DNA of 64,000 bases from G963665005 sp963665005 (GCA_963665005.2 CAXXTQ010000001.1:1302001-1366000), one strand, 5' to 3'; counted from the stretch's first letter, positions 54,053 through 61,821 are shown. Numbers and translations: made by a program. The notes: a model not told the origin generated them from the letters alone.

Positions 54053-54684
54053 CAAAGATATTAAAAAATACGCGCAAGCCGCAGGGATTTTGGGGCAAAG
54101 TCACGCTTTGTTCAATGAATGTCGGTCACCGGCCAATGGCAAAGTGGGGTTTAAAACATTTGAAAGTCATGACTAGTGATCAAATCCTCGATATCGGCTG
54201 CGGCGGCGGAAGGAACATTAAGAGGCTGCTCAGGAAGACGCCGTATGGCCGTGTTTTCGGCGTGGATTATTCGGCGCTGAGCGTGAGACAATCACGCAGG
54301 CTCAACGCCAACCAGGTATTAAAGGAAAGGGCGATCATCGTGCAGGGCAGCGTATCGCAGATGCCGTTTAAGACAGCAATGTTTGATATCGTCACTGCAT
54401 TTGAAACTGTCTATTTCTGGCCGGATATCGTAGGCGATATGAAGGAAGTTTACCGGGTATTAAAACCGGGTGGCCGTATTTTCATCTGTAACGAGGCAGT
54501 CCGGGACGAGGGGAATCCTGACGGGTATAGTTATTTTATCAACACCATTGGGATGAAGGTATATTCGGAAGAAGAACTGGCCACGGCGCTCAAACAAGCG
54601 GGATATAAGAACATAAAGGCCGTTCGGCATCAGAGTAAAAACCGGATTTGTATTATTGCTGAGAAGCCGGTGAAAGGGGAATGA
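54046..54684 (+). CDS. SAM-dependent methyltransferase
   Basis: The 212-residue class I methyltransferase has motif I QILDIGCGGGRNIKRLL, an acidic residue in GVDYSALSV, and post-motifs VTAFETVYFWPDI and VLKPGGRIFICNE. A small conserved N-terminal part reads GFWGKVTLCSMNVGHRPMA. It overlaps the DtxR gene by 7 bases and the next methyltransferase by 4 bases. The acceptor is unknown. The setting suggests a small metal-binding molecule, a quinone or a porphyrin-like compound. Confidence 0.9.
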   Translation: MLTKILKNTRKPQGFWGKVTLCSMNVGHRPMAKWGLKHLKVMTSDQILDIGCGGGRNIKRLLRKTPYGRVFGVDYSALSVRQSRRLNANQVLKERAIIVQGSVSQMPFKTAMFDIVTAFETVYFWPDIVGDMKEVYRVLKPGGRIFICNEAVRDEGNPDGYSYFINTIGMKVYSEEELATALKQAGYKNIKAVRHQSKNRICIIAEKPVKGE

Positions 54685-55343
54685 GAATGACGGATATGCA
54701 GAAAATTGAAGCTGGTTACAGGTCGTATAGGGACGTCTATGACGACGCGCTGACGTCACGTGGGCTTTGGATGAAGTTCTATAATAAAATCGTTTGGGGC
54801 ATAGAAGATAAGGATTATGTCGGCAAGGTGTTTTCATATATTCCAGATGGATTCTCGGGCAGCCTGCTGGATGTTCCGGTGGGTACCGGAGTGCATACAT
54901 TTAGAAAATATGCGCAGCTTAAGGACGCGTGCATTACGGCGCTGGATTACTCTGCGGATATGCTTGCCAAAGCGAAACAGCGCATGGCACACTGCGAACA
55001 TATATCCTTTGCGCAGGGCGATGTGGGTGCCTTGTCGTTCGATTCCACCAGTTTCGACATAGTGTTTTCTATGAACGGCTTCCATGCGTTCCCCGATAAG
55101 CAACGCGCGTTCGAGGAAACGTTTCGGGTACTCAAAGCGGGCGGCGTTTTCTGCGGCTGCTTTTATATCAAGGGTCAGCGCCGCTTGACTGACATCGTGG
55201 TGCGCAGGCTCTATACGGCAAAGGGATGGTTTACACCACCTTTCTTTACGCTTGAAGAGGTGCAGGGATTGCTGGAAAAAAGGTATCGCAAGGTGCGGCT
55301 TGAACATGTCAAGTCCATTGCGTGTTTTTGCTGCGTGAAATGA
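54681..55343 (+). CDS. SAM-dependent methyltransferase
   Basis: The 220-residue class I methyltransferase has motif I SLLDVPVGTGVHTF, where Pro replaces the usual Gly-Cys, TALDYSADMLAKAK, SFDIVFSMNGFHAF and LKAGGVFCGCFYIKG. The start overlaps the previous gene (ATGAG). It is a distant paralogue of the preceding protein. Two adjacent enzymes hint at two methylations of one substrate or at a heterodimer; neither is shown. Confidence 0.88.
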   Translation: MRMTDMQKIEAGYRSYRDVYDDALTSRGLWMKFYNKIVWGIEDKDYVGKVFSYIPDGFSGSLLDVPVGTGVHTFRKYAQLKDACITALDYSADMLAKAKQRMAHCEHISFAQGDVGALSFDSTSFDIVFSMNGFHAFPDKQRAFEETFRVLKAGGVFCGCFYIKGQRRLTDIVVRRLYTAKGWFTPPFFTLEEVQGLLEKRYRKVRLEHVKSIACFCCVK

Positions 55344-55389
55344 TGTGCCCCTCTGCGGTATATCGGCAGCAAAAGGTCCTCTGTAATTA

Positions 55390-55438
55390 TTGACAAAAAC
55401 GGTTCAAAGGCATAATATAATAGTTAGTTAATGCTAAC
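55390..55438 (+). promoter_or_regulatory. Promoter with DtxR-type box G
   Basis: TTGACA (55390-55395), a 17-bp spacer and TAATAT (55413-55418) are followed by GTTAGTTAATGCTAAC (55423-55438), an exact box at the expected start site. It drives the small DAK-domain gene and the following methyltransferase and HD-GYP genes. Confidence 0.8.
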
Positions 55439-55470
55439 ATGTGGGAATTCATTGATAGAGGAGATTTTTT

Positions 55471-55722
55471 ATGCTTGATTATAGATTTGATACGCAATTA
55501 TTGATAGAAGGGCGTGACCTTTCAGAGAATGAGATCAACAAACATATTACAAACAACATTCAAGGTGACTGCCTGCTGGCTGTCGGTGATGAAAACCTGA
55601 TAAAGATTCATTTTCATACCAATACTCCATGGAAAGTGCTGGAATACTGTGCTTCTTTAGGCGATATTTACGACGTTGTCATAGAGAATATGGAGCGGCA
55701 GGAAAATGGCCTTCAAGGATAA
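55471..55722 (+). CDS. Stand-alone domain related to the C-terminus of DAK2/FakA (YloV) proteins
   Basis: This 83-residue protein resembles the last domain of FakA/YloV-type kinases: RFDTQLLIEG, GDCLLAVGDENLIKIHFHTN and WKVLEYCASLGDIYDVVIENM, given here in part. The His-containing KIHFHTN segment is well kept. The kinase DAK2 domain is absent, and no FakB is nearby. GGAG precedes the ATG. It is the first gene after box G, so it seems to be a dedicated small protein rather than a fragment. Its function is unknown. Confidence 0.7.
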   Translation: MLDYRFDTQLLIEGRDLSENEINKHITNNIQGDCLLAVGDENLIKIHFHTNTPWKVLEYCASLGDIYDVVIENMERQENGLQG

Positions 55723-55756
55723 ATATTAGAACTATAATTCATTTACGGGAGCGGCT

Positions 55757-56383
55757 ATGGCAAGAAACGAAATGGCGGTATGGAATCGGTTTTCGGGTAT
55801 TTATGATACCTTTATGAAAAAGGATATGCCTGCCTACGGGGAAATGATTGAACGGATTAAAATGCGACTTGAACTGGAGTCGCACGTGTTGGAGATTGCA
55901 ACCGGTACAGGCATCATTTCTCTGGGGATTGCAGGGAGCGTAAACAACGTGGAGGCGGTCGATCTGTCGCCCGATATGATTGCAAGGGCACAGAAAAAAG
56001 CAAAGCGTATGGGTATCTCAAATGTACGGTTTTGTGTTCAGGACGCTTATGCGCTTCCGTATGATGCAGAAAGCTTTAGTTTTGTCATCATAGCCAACAC
56101 GCTGCACGTGATGCCGCAGCCTGAAAAGGCGCTCGCCGAGGTTAAAAGGGTACTGACTCCGGAAGGCTATCTGATCGCACCGACATTTGTGCACGCTGGA
56201 AGCAAAAAGGCTGAGGTTCTCTCCCGGCTGATGTCGCTAACCGGTTTTCGTGCGTACCATAAATGGACACAGTCGGGATTTAGCCGGTTTCTTAACGAAA
56301 ACGGCTTTGTATTTGTGGAGGAAGCGCTTTTGGAGGCGTCATTCCCGCTTGCCTATGCCGTTGTACAAAAAGCTGAAAGTTAA
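55757..56383 (+). CDS. SAM-dependent methyltransferase (UbiE-like)
   Basis: The 208-residue class I methyltransferase has AVWNRFSGIYDTFMKK, motif I HVLEIATGTGIISLGIA, EAVDLSPDMIARAQKK, FVIIANTLHVMPQPEKAL and LTPEGYLIAPTF. The opening and overall plan resemble UbiE/MenG-type and related small-molecule methyltransferases. It follows the DAK-like gene in the box G operon. It is the fourth methyltransferase of the island. Confidence 0.9.
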   Translation: MARNEMAVWNRFSGIYDTFMKKDMPAYGEMIERIKMRLELESHVLEIATGTGIISLGIAGSVNNVEAVDLSPDMIARAQKKAKRMGISNVRFCVQDAYALPYDAESFSFVIIANTLHVMPQPEKALAEVKRVLTPEGYLIAPTFVHAGSKKAEVLSRLMSLTGFRAYHKWTQSGFSRFLNENGFVFVEEALLEASFPLAYAVVQKAES

Positions 56384-56390
56384 GGACATC

Positions 56391-56984
56391 ATGAATATTG
56401 AACTAAAAACAACGGGAATTTATCACGATTTAGTTGCTGGTGTTGTGGCGGCGCTGGAAGCAAAGGATCCTTTTACTGCCGATCACTCCCTGCGAGTCAG
56501 CGATATGACGGAGCGTGTATGCACGCTGCTGAAACTTCCAAACCAACAGTCAGAGATGATACATATGGCGGCTCATGTGCATGACATTGGTAAAATTGGG
56601 ATTCCTGACGCCGTACTTGCAAAGGCAGGGCCATTGAGCCATGAAGAGTGGGGAATAATTCATCAGCATCCGTGCATCGGCGCTGATATATTAAGAAAAT
56701 CGGCCGGGCTATCCGAAATTGCGGACATTGTACTGCATCATCATGAACGCTGGGATGGCGGAGGATATCCCGACGGCTTGAGCGGACTGGCTATTCCATT
56801 GGGCAGTCGTATTATCGCAATATGCGATTCCATTGATGCAATGACCACCACTCGGCCTTATCGAAGAATCCTCAGTCCGCAGGAATGTTGGGAAGAGATT
56901 AGGCTGTGCAGCGGTACGATGTACGATCCGGATATTGTAGAGGTTGTGCTGAGGGAGTGGGACAAGATTGTTGTCTCGGTTTAA
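56391..56984 (+). CDS. HD-GYP domain phosphohydrolase
   Basis: This single-domain protein of about 197 residues has FTADHSLRVSDMTERV, the HD pair in AAHVHDIGKIGIPD, LSHEEWGIIHQHP, and HHHERWDGGGYPDGLSG with the GYP motif. HD-GYP enzymes degrade cyclic di-GMP or related dinucleotides with a two- or three-metal site, often iron. I chose the ATG at 56391, 8 bases after the methyltransferase stop. No receiver or sensor domain is attached, so control is likely through expression from box G. Confidence 0.9.
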   Translation: MNIELKTTGIYHDLVAGVVAALEAKDPFTADHSLRVSDMTERVCTLLKLPNQQSEMIHMAAHVHDIGKIGIPDAVLAKAGPLSHEEWGIIHQHPCIGADILRKSAGLSEIADIVLHHHERWDGGGYPDGLSGLAIPLGSRIIAICDSIDAMTTTRPYRRILSPQECWEEIRLCSGTMYDPDIVEVVLREWDKIVVSV

Positions 56985-57043
56985 TACCGTAATATGTGGA
57001 CGTCCATCATTGAAAATATTATTAATATGTGATTGACAAAGCG

Positions 57044-57059
57044 GTTAGATGGTGCTAAC
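57044..57059 (+). promoter_or_regulatory. DtxR-type box H
   Basis: GTTAGATGGTGCTAAC is an exact box, extended to GGTTAGATGGTGCTAACC (57043-57060). TTGACA lies at 57033-57038 directly before it, so the box probably occupies the spacer or -10 region of the permease promoter. No -10 is clearly placed. Confidence 0.7.
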
Positions 57060-57100
57060 CTGGACAATGCCATATTTAACAAGTGACAGGAATTTAGATC

Positions 57101-58213
57101 GTGCGTAAATTGATTTGCAGAAAAAACATTCAAAAGGGCATCATACTTATTTTCATTACCGCTGTAATATTCTGGGTTGCTTTTTGCGGCAGTACCGGTG
57201 ATGTAGAAACCTCAATCGAGACAGGAATGCGTGGGTTTACGCTCATCCTGTGGTCGATTCTTCTGGAAGCGCTGCCATTTGTATTGCTGGGAACCATCAT
57301 ATCGTCTTTGATTCAGGTATTTGTATCAGAGGATATGATTTTGCGGATACTGCCAAAAAACAATTTTTTGCGGCTTGTATTCACAGCGTTATTCGGGCTC
57401 GTGTTTCCTATATGTGAGTGCGCAATTATACCCATCACCAGAGGGCTGATCAGAAAGGGCATGCCAATAGGTCCTGCTGTCGCCTTTATGATTGCAACAC
57501 CCATTGTGAATCCTATCGTGCTGTTATCCACATACAACGCTTTTCCCACAATGCCCCAGATGGTGCTGTATCGTGCCGCTTGCGGTTTTGCGGGCGCTGT
57601 GTTGATTGGCGCGCTGGTAAACCGAGTTCACAGCAAGGCAGTATTAAAAGAAGGTGCCGTAACTTCATGCGGCTGCGGACATGACCATATACATGAACAT
57701 GAAGAAAACGCATTTGACTGCAGCGGCGACAATGCGAGTCATATGAAGTGCACTGATAAAGGGCATCACGAGCATTGCTCTTCGGGTAAAAAGCAGGGGA
57801 TATTCAAGGCTGTACTGGCGCATACGAACGCCGAGCTTCGCAGCGTAGGCATGTATCTGATATTCGGCGCTGTCATTGCGGCATGTATGCAAATGCTTGT
57901 GCCCACGGAGGTGCTGACCGGCATTGGCAGCGGGAGGATAGGCTCCATTCTCGTTATGATGCTGCTGGCGTTTGTGTTGTCCCTGTGCTCCGAAGCGGAT
58001 GCGTTTGTGGCCAGTACATTTATGCTCCAGTTCTCCGGGGCTTCGGTGTTGGCGTTTTTAATAACCGGGCCGATGATCGACATTAAAAATACGTTCATGA
58101 TGGTAGGCAGCTTCAAGAAAAGTTTTGTAGTCCGGATAATACTGACGATTCTGCTGGTTTGTTTTGCGCTCGCTTTAATTGCAAGCTTTTTGATTGGAGG
58201 CAGTTATGCGTAA
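57101..58213 (+). CDS. UPF0718 (DUF318) family permease with His/Cys-rich loop
   Basis: The protein has 370 residues and about eight predicted helices in two blocks. Family segments are FTALFGLVFPICECAIIP and GMPIGPAVAFMIATPIVNP, and in the second half LCSEADAFVASTF. The loop at about residues 190-227 is packed with His and Cys (CGCGHDHIHEHE, then HHEHCSS), a probable cytosolic metal-binding site. The start is GTG with a weak ribosome site. A 13-codon frame (57067-57108, MPYLTSDRNLDRA) overlaps it and may couple translation. It pairs with the next gene, as in many Firmicutes. Confidence 0.85.
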   Translation: MRKLICRKNIQKGIILIFITAVIFWVAFCGSTGDVETSIETGMRGFTLILWSILLEALPFVLLGTIISSLIQVFVSEDMILRILPKNNFLRLVFTALFGLVFPICECAIIPITRGLIRKGMPIGPAVAFMIATPIVNPIVLLSTYNAFPTMPQMVLYRAACGFAGAVLIGALVNRVHSKAVLKEGAVTSCGCGHDHIHEHEENAFDCSGDNASHMKCTDKGHHEHCSSGKKQGIFKAVLAHTNAELRSVGMYLIFGAVIAACMQMLVPTEVLTGIGSGRIGSILVMMLLAFVLSLCSEADAFVASTFMLQFSGASVLAFLITGPMIDIKNTFMMVGSFKKSFVVRIILTILLVCFALALIASFLIGGSYA

Positions 58214-59123
58214 GTTTGGTGTCGAAATCATGTGGCTTGTCGTACTGCTTGCGTTGGTCATTGCCATGGGGATATTGTTGATCGGCGGTGATATACTATT
58301 TTATCTTGCACCCCGTATGGTGCCGATGGTTTGGTTCGGGCTTGTTGTTTTCGCTGTGCTGGTTATCTATCAATTTCTCCATTTGGCACGATGTCTGAGA
58401 GAGAATCGTTCTGATACCAAGATACGGCTTTACAGCCTGATGTTCCTAGTTCCTATTGTGCTGATGCTGACTGTTATGCCCAACGAAAACACGTCCGGAA
58501 CGTTGCCGGGTAAAAGTGTGCAAATGCTTAGCTTAACGAGCGAAAGCGCGTCCGAAGAGGAAGAGACGGGCGAATCGGCGCTGCTTGAGACTGAGCAAAA
58601 CGAACCGCCGACGGATGCAGAGCCGCCGGCGCAAAATCCCCAAGCGGATGCAGTAGCTCCAACACAGACGGAAGAAGCGGCGGCGAAGCCAATAGAGACC
58701 TCTGTGGAAGCGATCGAAGTGGCCGATGCGGCGCCTTGTACGTTTAGCGATGAAACAGTCCCGTTTGATGTTTCGGACGATTTATTTTCAAATTATATAT
58801 ATGATGCGGTGGAAGAATTGGCGGGGAAAACCATTACACTGTATGGTTTCGTATATACTGATGACTCATTTCCCGAAAATATAATAATGGTTTCTAGACT
58901 CTATTTTTATTGCTGCGCTGCAGATGCATACATTGTCGGCTTTCATGTTAAGGTGGAAGAAACGGCCGATTTTGAGGATAACGAATGGATCCGGGTGACC
59001 GGTACGGTACAGACTGTTTCATTGGAATACTATGGCGATTATTATAATTTCCCTATACTGACAGATGGAAAAATCGTAAGTTGCGAAGCGCCCGATGCGA
59101 AAGCCGCATATATTTACCCATAA
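58206..59123 (+). CDS. TIGR03943 family putative membrane protein
   Basis: The protein has about 305 residues: two to three N-terminal helices, a Glu/Ala/Pro-rich low-complexity linker (about 95-185) and a C-terminal domain with ITLYGFVYTDDSF, SRLYFYCCAADAYIVGFHV and WIRVTGTVQ. The CCAADA motif is the family hallmark and may bind metal. It overlaps the UPF0718 permease by 8 bases and GGAGG precedes the ATG. The two families usually occur together and some homologues are under Zur or other metal control. The transported species is unknown. Confidence 0.85.
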   Translation: MRKFGVEIMWLVVLLALVIAMGILLIGGDILFYLAPRMVPMVWFGLVVFAVLVIYQFLHLARCLRENRSDTKIRLYSLMFLVPIVLMLTVMPNENTSGTLPGKSVQMLSLTSESASEEEETGESALLETEQNEPPTDAEPPAQNPQADAVAPTQTEEAAAKPIETSVEAIEVADAAPCTFSDETVPFDVSDDLFSNYIYDAVEELAGKTITLYGFVYTDDSFPENIIMVSRLYFYCCAADAYIVGFHVKVEETADFEDNEWIRVTGTVQTVSLEYYGDYYNFPILTDGKIVSCEAPDAKAAYIYP

Positions 59124-59146
59124 AAGTATTCTTCTTAAAAAGATTT

Positions 59147-59512
59147 TTACTTGTTTTTAATGTGATCTCCAATTTTATCAAAAGTTTGCTGGCTGATGAC
59201 ATGCTCCATCCGGCATGCATCCTGGCTGGCGGTTTCGGGATCTACACCAATCGCAGTCAGCCACTCGGTCAGCATGACATGGCGGTTATATATCTTTTGT
59301 GCGACTTGCAGTCCTGAGTCTGTTAATTCGATATAACCGTTGCTGTCTATTTTGATATAGCCGCCTTCTTTCAGCAGCGACATGGCGCGGCTTACGCTGG
59401 GTTTTGAAAAGGACAGTGTGCGAGCAATATCAATTGATCGGACATAACTGTTTTTGTTTTTCAGAACAAGTATTGTTTCCAGATAATTTTCGCCTGATTC
59501 ATAAAGTTCCAT
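59147..59512 (-). CDS. DtxR/MntR-family metalloregulator (second copy)
   Basis: The protein has 121 residues. The winged helix has SGENYLETILVLK, then VRSIDIARTLSFSKPSVSRAMSLL, given here in part. The metal-binding half includes NRHVMLTEWLTAIGVDPE and DACRMEHVIS, with ordered His, Glu and Cys residues as in DtxR-type sites. There is no SH3 domain. GGGGAGG precedes the ATG. A box (59557-59572) lies just upstream, so it is probably autoregulated. It differs considerably from the regulator at 53654; which one reads the boxes is open. Confidence 0.9.
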   Translation of the reverse strand: MELYESGENYLETILVLKNKNSYVRSIDIARTLSFSKPSVSRAMSLLKEGGYIKIDSNGYIELTDSGLQVAQKIYNRHVMLTEWLTAIGVDPETASQDACRMEHVISQQTFDKIGDHIKNK

Positions 59513-59556
59513 GATCTACCTCCCCTTAATCCGGGATCTCCGCAGTATAAGAGTAT

Positions 59557-59572
59557 ATTAGCATGTACTAAC
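59557..59572 (-). promoter_or_regulatory. DtxR-type box I
   Basis: ATTAGCATGTACTAAC matches GTTAG-N6-CTAAC with one mismatch. It lies 45 bases upstream of the leftward DtxR gene and marks the right limit of the island. Confidence 0.65.
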
Positions 59573-59581
59573 CGAGTATGC

Positions 59582-59935
59582 AATATTCAAAAAAATAGCA
59601 GCTACGAACAAAAGCAGGAAGAAATCACCGGTCAATGTATCGCGCTGAAAGCCGAGCTGAACGAAATCAGGGATGACACCAAATATATCAGGGATATCGT
59701 TGAAAAGTTCAAAGCCAGAAATTATATTGAATCGCTCGACAGGGAGACGGTTATTAAACTCATTGACCACATCGAGGTGTTCAAAAAGGAAAAGGCTGAG
59801 AACGGCTATATCCAGCGAGTCGATATCTACTTCAACTTCATCGGCAAAATCAACTATTTAGACTTTGATAATCTAAAGGATTATCTGAAAGACAAGGTGT
59901 CCAAAGAGCTGGCAATAAGCCAACAAGTCGGATAA
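59582..59935 (+). pseudogene. C-terminal fragment of a large serine recombinase (TnpX type)
   Basis: The frame ends at TAA 59935 and encodes about 117 residues of a recombinase tail: SSYEQKQEEITGQCIAL, then DRETVIKLIDHIEVF and RVDIYFNFIGKINY, with a coiled-coil character. These are typical of the end of TnpX/Tn4451-like large serine recombinases. The catalytic and DNA-binding parts are missing and there is no start. It adjoins box I directly, so the element boundary lies there. Confidence 0.8.
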
Positions 59936-59963
59936 TCTTCACAAAAAAATCACAAGGCACGAA

Positions 59964-60178
59964 TGTCCCTTATGACGGTGGCGGAGAGAGAAGCCGCCGA
60001 ACTCCAGCACTTGAAATTGAACCAGGCATGGAAAATAGTAGTTTAGCCTAATATTCTCAAGGAGCACACATGAAAAAAATCGAAAACGGTATTGAATATA
60101 TACTAAAGAATGATATGTGGTACCCAAATTTGAAGTTGAAGGAAGAGGGAATAGCTCTTGGCAAGTACGGGATTATGC
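59964..60178 (+). repeat. Right copy of the TnpV-like direct repeat
   Basis: This is the direct-orientation partner of 32782-33002, matching at GCGGAGA-AGAAGCCGCC, at the shared TAGTAGTTTAGCCTAATAT and through the TnpV-like start. Here a small frame from 59973 encodes MTVAEREAAELQHLKLNQAW, while the left copy has a stop after MAEIEAA, so this copy is less decayed. Confidence 0.8.
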
Positions 60179-60216
60179 GTAAAGAGTATCATACACAATT
60201 CAAGGACAAGGCGTAG
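60070..60216 (+). pseudogene. TnpV-like protein fragment, truncated by an IS5-type element
   Basis: The 48-codon frame after AAGGAG reads IENGIEYILKNDMWYPNL, then LGKYGIMRKEYHTQF. This matches the N-terminal half of TnpV-type proteins. It ends where IS5-like sequence begins (about 60200). Adjacent to a TnpX-type tail, it indicates a former Tn4451-like transposon end. Confidence 0.6.
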
Positions 60217-60974
60217 AGGATGCGATCTACGACAGCTATGCAATGCGCAAGTTTATGGGCATTAATTTCTGCGAGGAACAGGTGCCCGACGCCACAACAC
60301 TGCTTAAATTTAGACATCTTATGGAAAAATATCAGCTTGGTAAAGTGCTGTTCAACGCAATACGTAACGGGCTTGAAAAAAGCGGGCATATCATGCACGG
60401 TGGTTCTATCGTAGACGCAACGATTATTGATGCCCCCAGCTCCACGAAAAATGCAGAAAAAGCGCGCGATCCTGAAATGCATCAAACCAAAAAGGGAAAC
60501 GAATGGCGATTTGGAATGAAGATGCACGTTGGTGTGGATGCCGGATTAGGCTATGTCCATACGATCGAAGCGACATCCGCAAATACACATGATATCACAG
60601 TCGCTTCAAAGCTGATCCGAGAAGATGACGAGGTTGTGTATGGTGATTCGGACTATGTCGGTATTGAAAAACGTACAGATATACAGGCCGATGAACAAAA
60701 GGCAGCAATTGATTACCGTGTAAATCAGCGGCCCGGTAAAATTGCAAAATTGCCGGACAGCCCGGGTAAAGACTGGAATCGCTATATTGAGTATAAAAAA
60801 TCTGCTGTTCGCTGCAAGGTCGAGCATCCCTTCAGAATCGTCAAAGGCATCTTTGGTTATAGAAAAGTGGTTTATCGAGGGCTTGCCAAAAACCTCAATC
60901 GGTTCTATATGCTATTTGGCAGCGCGAATCTGTTAATGTGTGCATGGGCAGGACGAAAGCCCTGTCTGCGATAG
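60213..60974 (+). pseudogene. IS5-family transposase, 5' truncated
   Basis: About 254 residues of an IS5-group transposase are present: VEDAIYDSYAMRKFMGI, VPDATTLLKFRHLM, GGSIVDATIIDAPSSTKN, the core MKMHVGVDAGLGYVH and VYGDSDYVG, and KVEHPFRIVKGIFGYRKVVY with the conserved Glu. The usual first 60-70 residues are missing at the junction with the TnpV-like fragment. The DDE residues look intact, but there is no proper start. Confidence 0.88.
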
Positions 60975-60981
60975 GGATACA

Positions 60982-61009
60982 TCTGCCCAGTTTAAAGAAA
61001 TTGGGCAGA
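60982..61009. other. Hairpin after the IS5-type transposase
   Basis: TCTGCCCA (60982-60989) and TGGGCAGA (61002-61009) form a perfect 8-bp stem followed by AAAAA on the plus strand. It may be an internal hairpin near the element end or a weak terminator for minus-strand transcription. Confidence 0.4.
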
Positions 61010-61032
61010 AAAACTGAATAGAATGCATTTAA

Positions 61033-61608
61033 AAGAGGGCATTTACCTATATAACCATTAGATACCCTGATGGTATACACTGTAACCATTGCGGTAATCC
61101 TACGGTTTATCAAAAAACTGATCGCAAGAAAGTTTTCAATTGTCCTAATTGTAACAATACATTCTCCCCTTTTACTGGTACAATCTTCGAGAAATCATCA
61201 ACAGACCTTCGCAAGTGGATGTATGCTATTCACCTATTCCTCAACAGTAAGAAGGGCATTAGTGGTCTTCAACTTCAACGTGAAATCGGAGTAACCTATA
61301 AAACTGCATGGCGTATGCTCCAACAGATTAGACTTGCAATGGGAAATGTCGAACATAAAGATTTCATAGACACCATAGTTGAAATCGATGAAACCTATAT
61401 CGGCGGCAAACCACGTAAGAACAATAACCATGATGACGATGATACCCATACTAATAAACGTGGTCGTGGCACTTCAAAAACTCCAGTAGTCGGAATTGTA
61501 GACCGTCTCAACAAGCAAGTATACGCTAAGATTGCTATGCCTAACGAAGAAGGTAAAAAGTTAACCGTATTTAATTACGGATTCTTCTGTAGGAAATTTC
61601 TTCATTAG
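61033..61608 (+). pseudogene. IS1595-family transposase, truncated at both ends
   Basis: The frame encodes RYPDGIHCNHCG and FNCPNCNNTFSPFTGTIF (zinc ribbon), then KTAWRMLQQIR and the start of the ISXO2-like DDE domain (VEIDETYIGGKPRK, KTPVVGIVDR). It loses similarity after about residue 175 (KKLTVFNYGFF), where the middle Asp region is expected. No start is present. It is a dead remnant. Confidence 0.85.
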
Positions 61609-61721
61609 TTCTAAAAATGTCATCTTGAGCACCTCTTTCTATGATAATATTATATCACAGAAGGTTGGGTACGTCAAGGGATAATACCGAATATCTTTAA
61701 TTGCAATATTAACAAAAACTA

Positions 61722-61750
61722 TTGACATTAAGGAAAAAATATTATACTAT
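61722..61750 (+). promoter_or_regulatory. Promoter of the LacI-family gene
   Basis: TTGACA (61722-61727) is followed by TATACT at a 15-bp or TACTAT at a 17-bp spacing (61743-61750). It lies 70 bases before the LacI start and just before a candidate operator. Confidence 0.6.
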
Positions 61751-61758
61751 TCTATTAA

Positions 61759-61772
61759 CGATCACGCGAACG
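61759..61772 (+). promoter_or_regulatory. Candidate LacI-family operator, copy 1
   Basis: CGATCACGCGAACG lies just downstream of the promoter. A near-identical site, CGATCGCGTGAACG, lies at 62899-62912 before the next gene. The CGCG/CGCGTG core is the kind of dyad bound by LacI-family proteins. Confidence 0.5.
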
Positions 61773-61821
61773 CAACGTTGTAAATAGGTTTAAAATATAT
61801 ATTATCTCAAGGAACAAGCAT

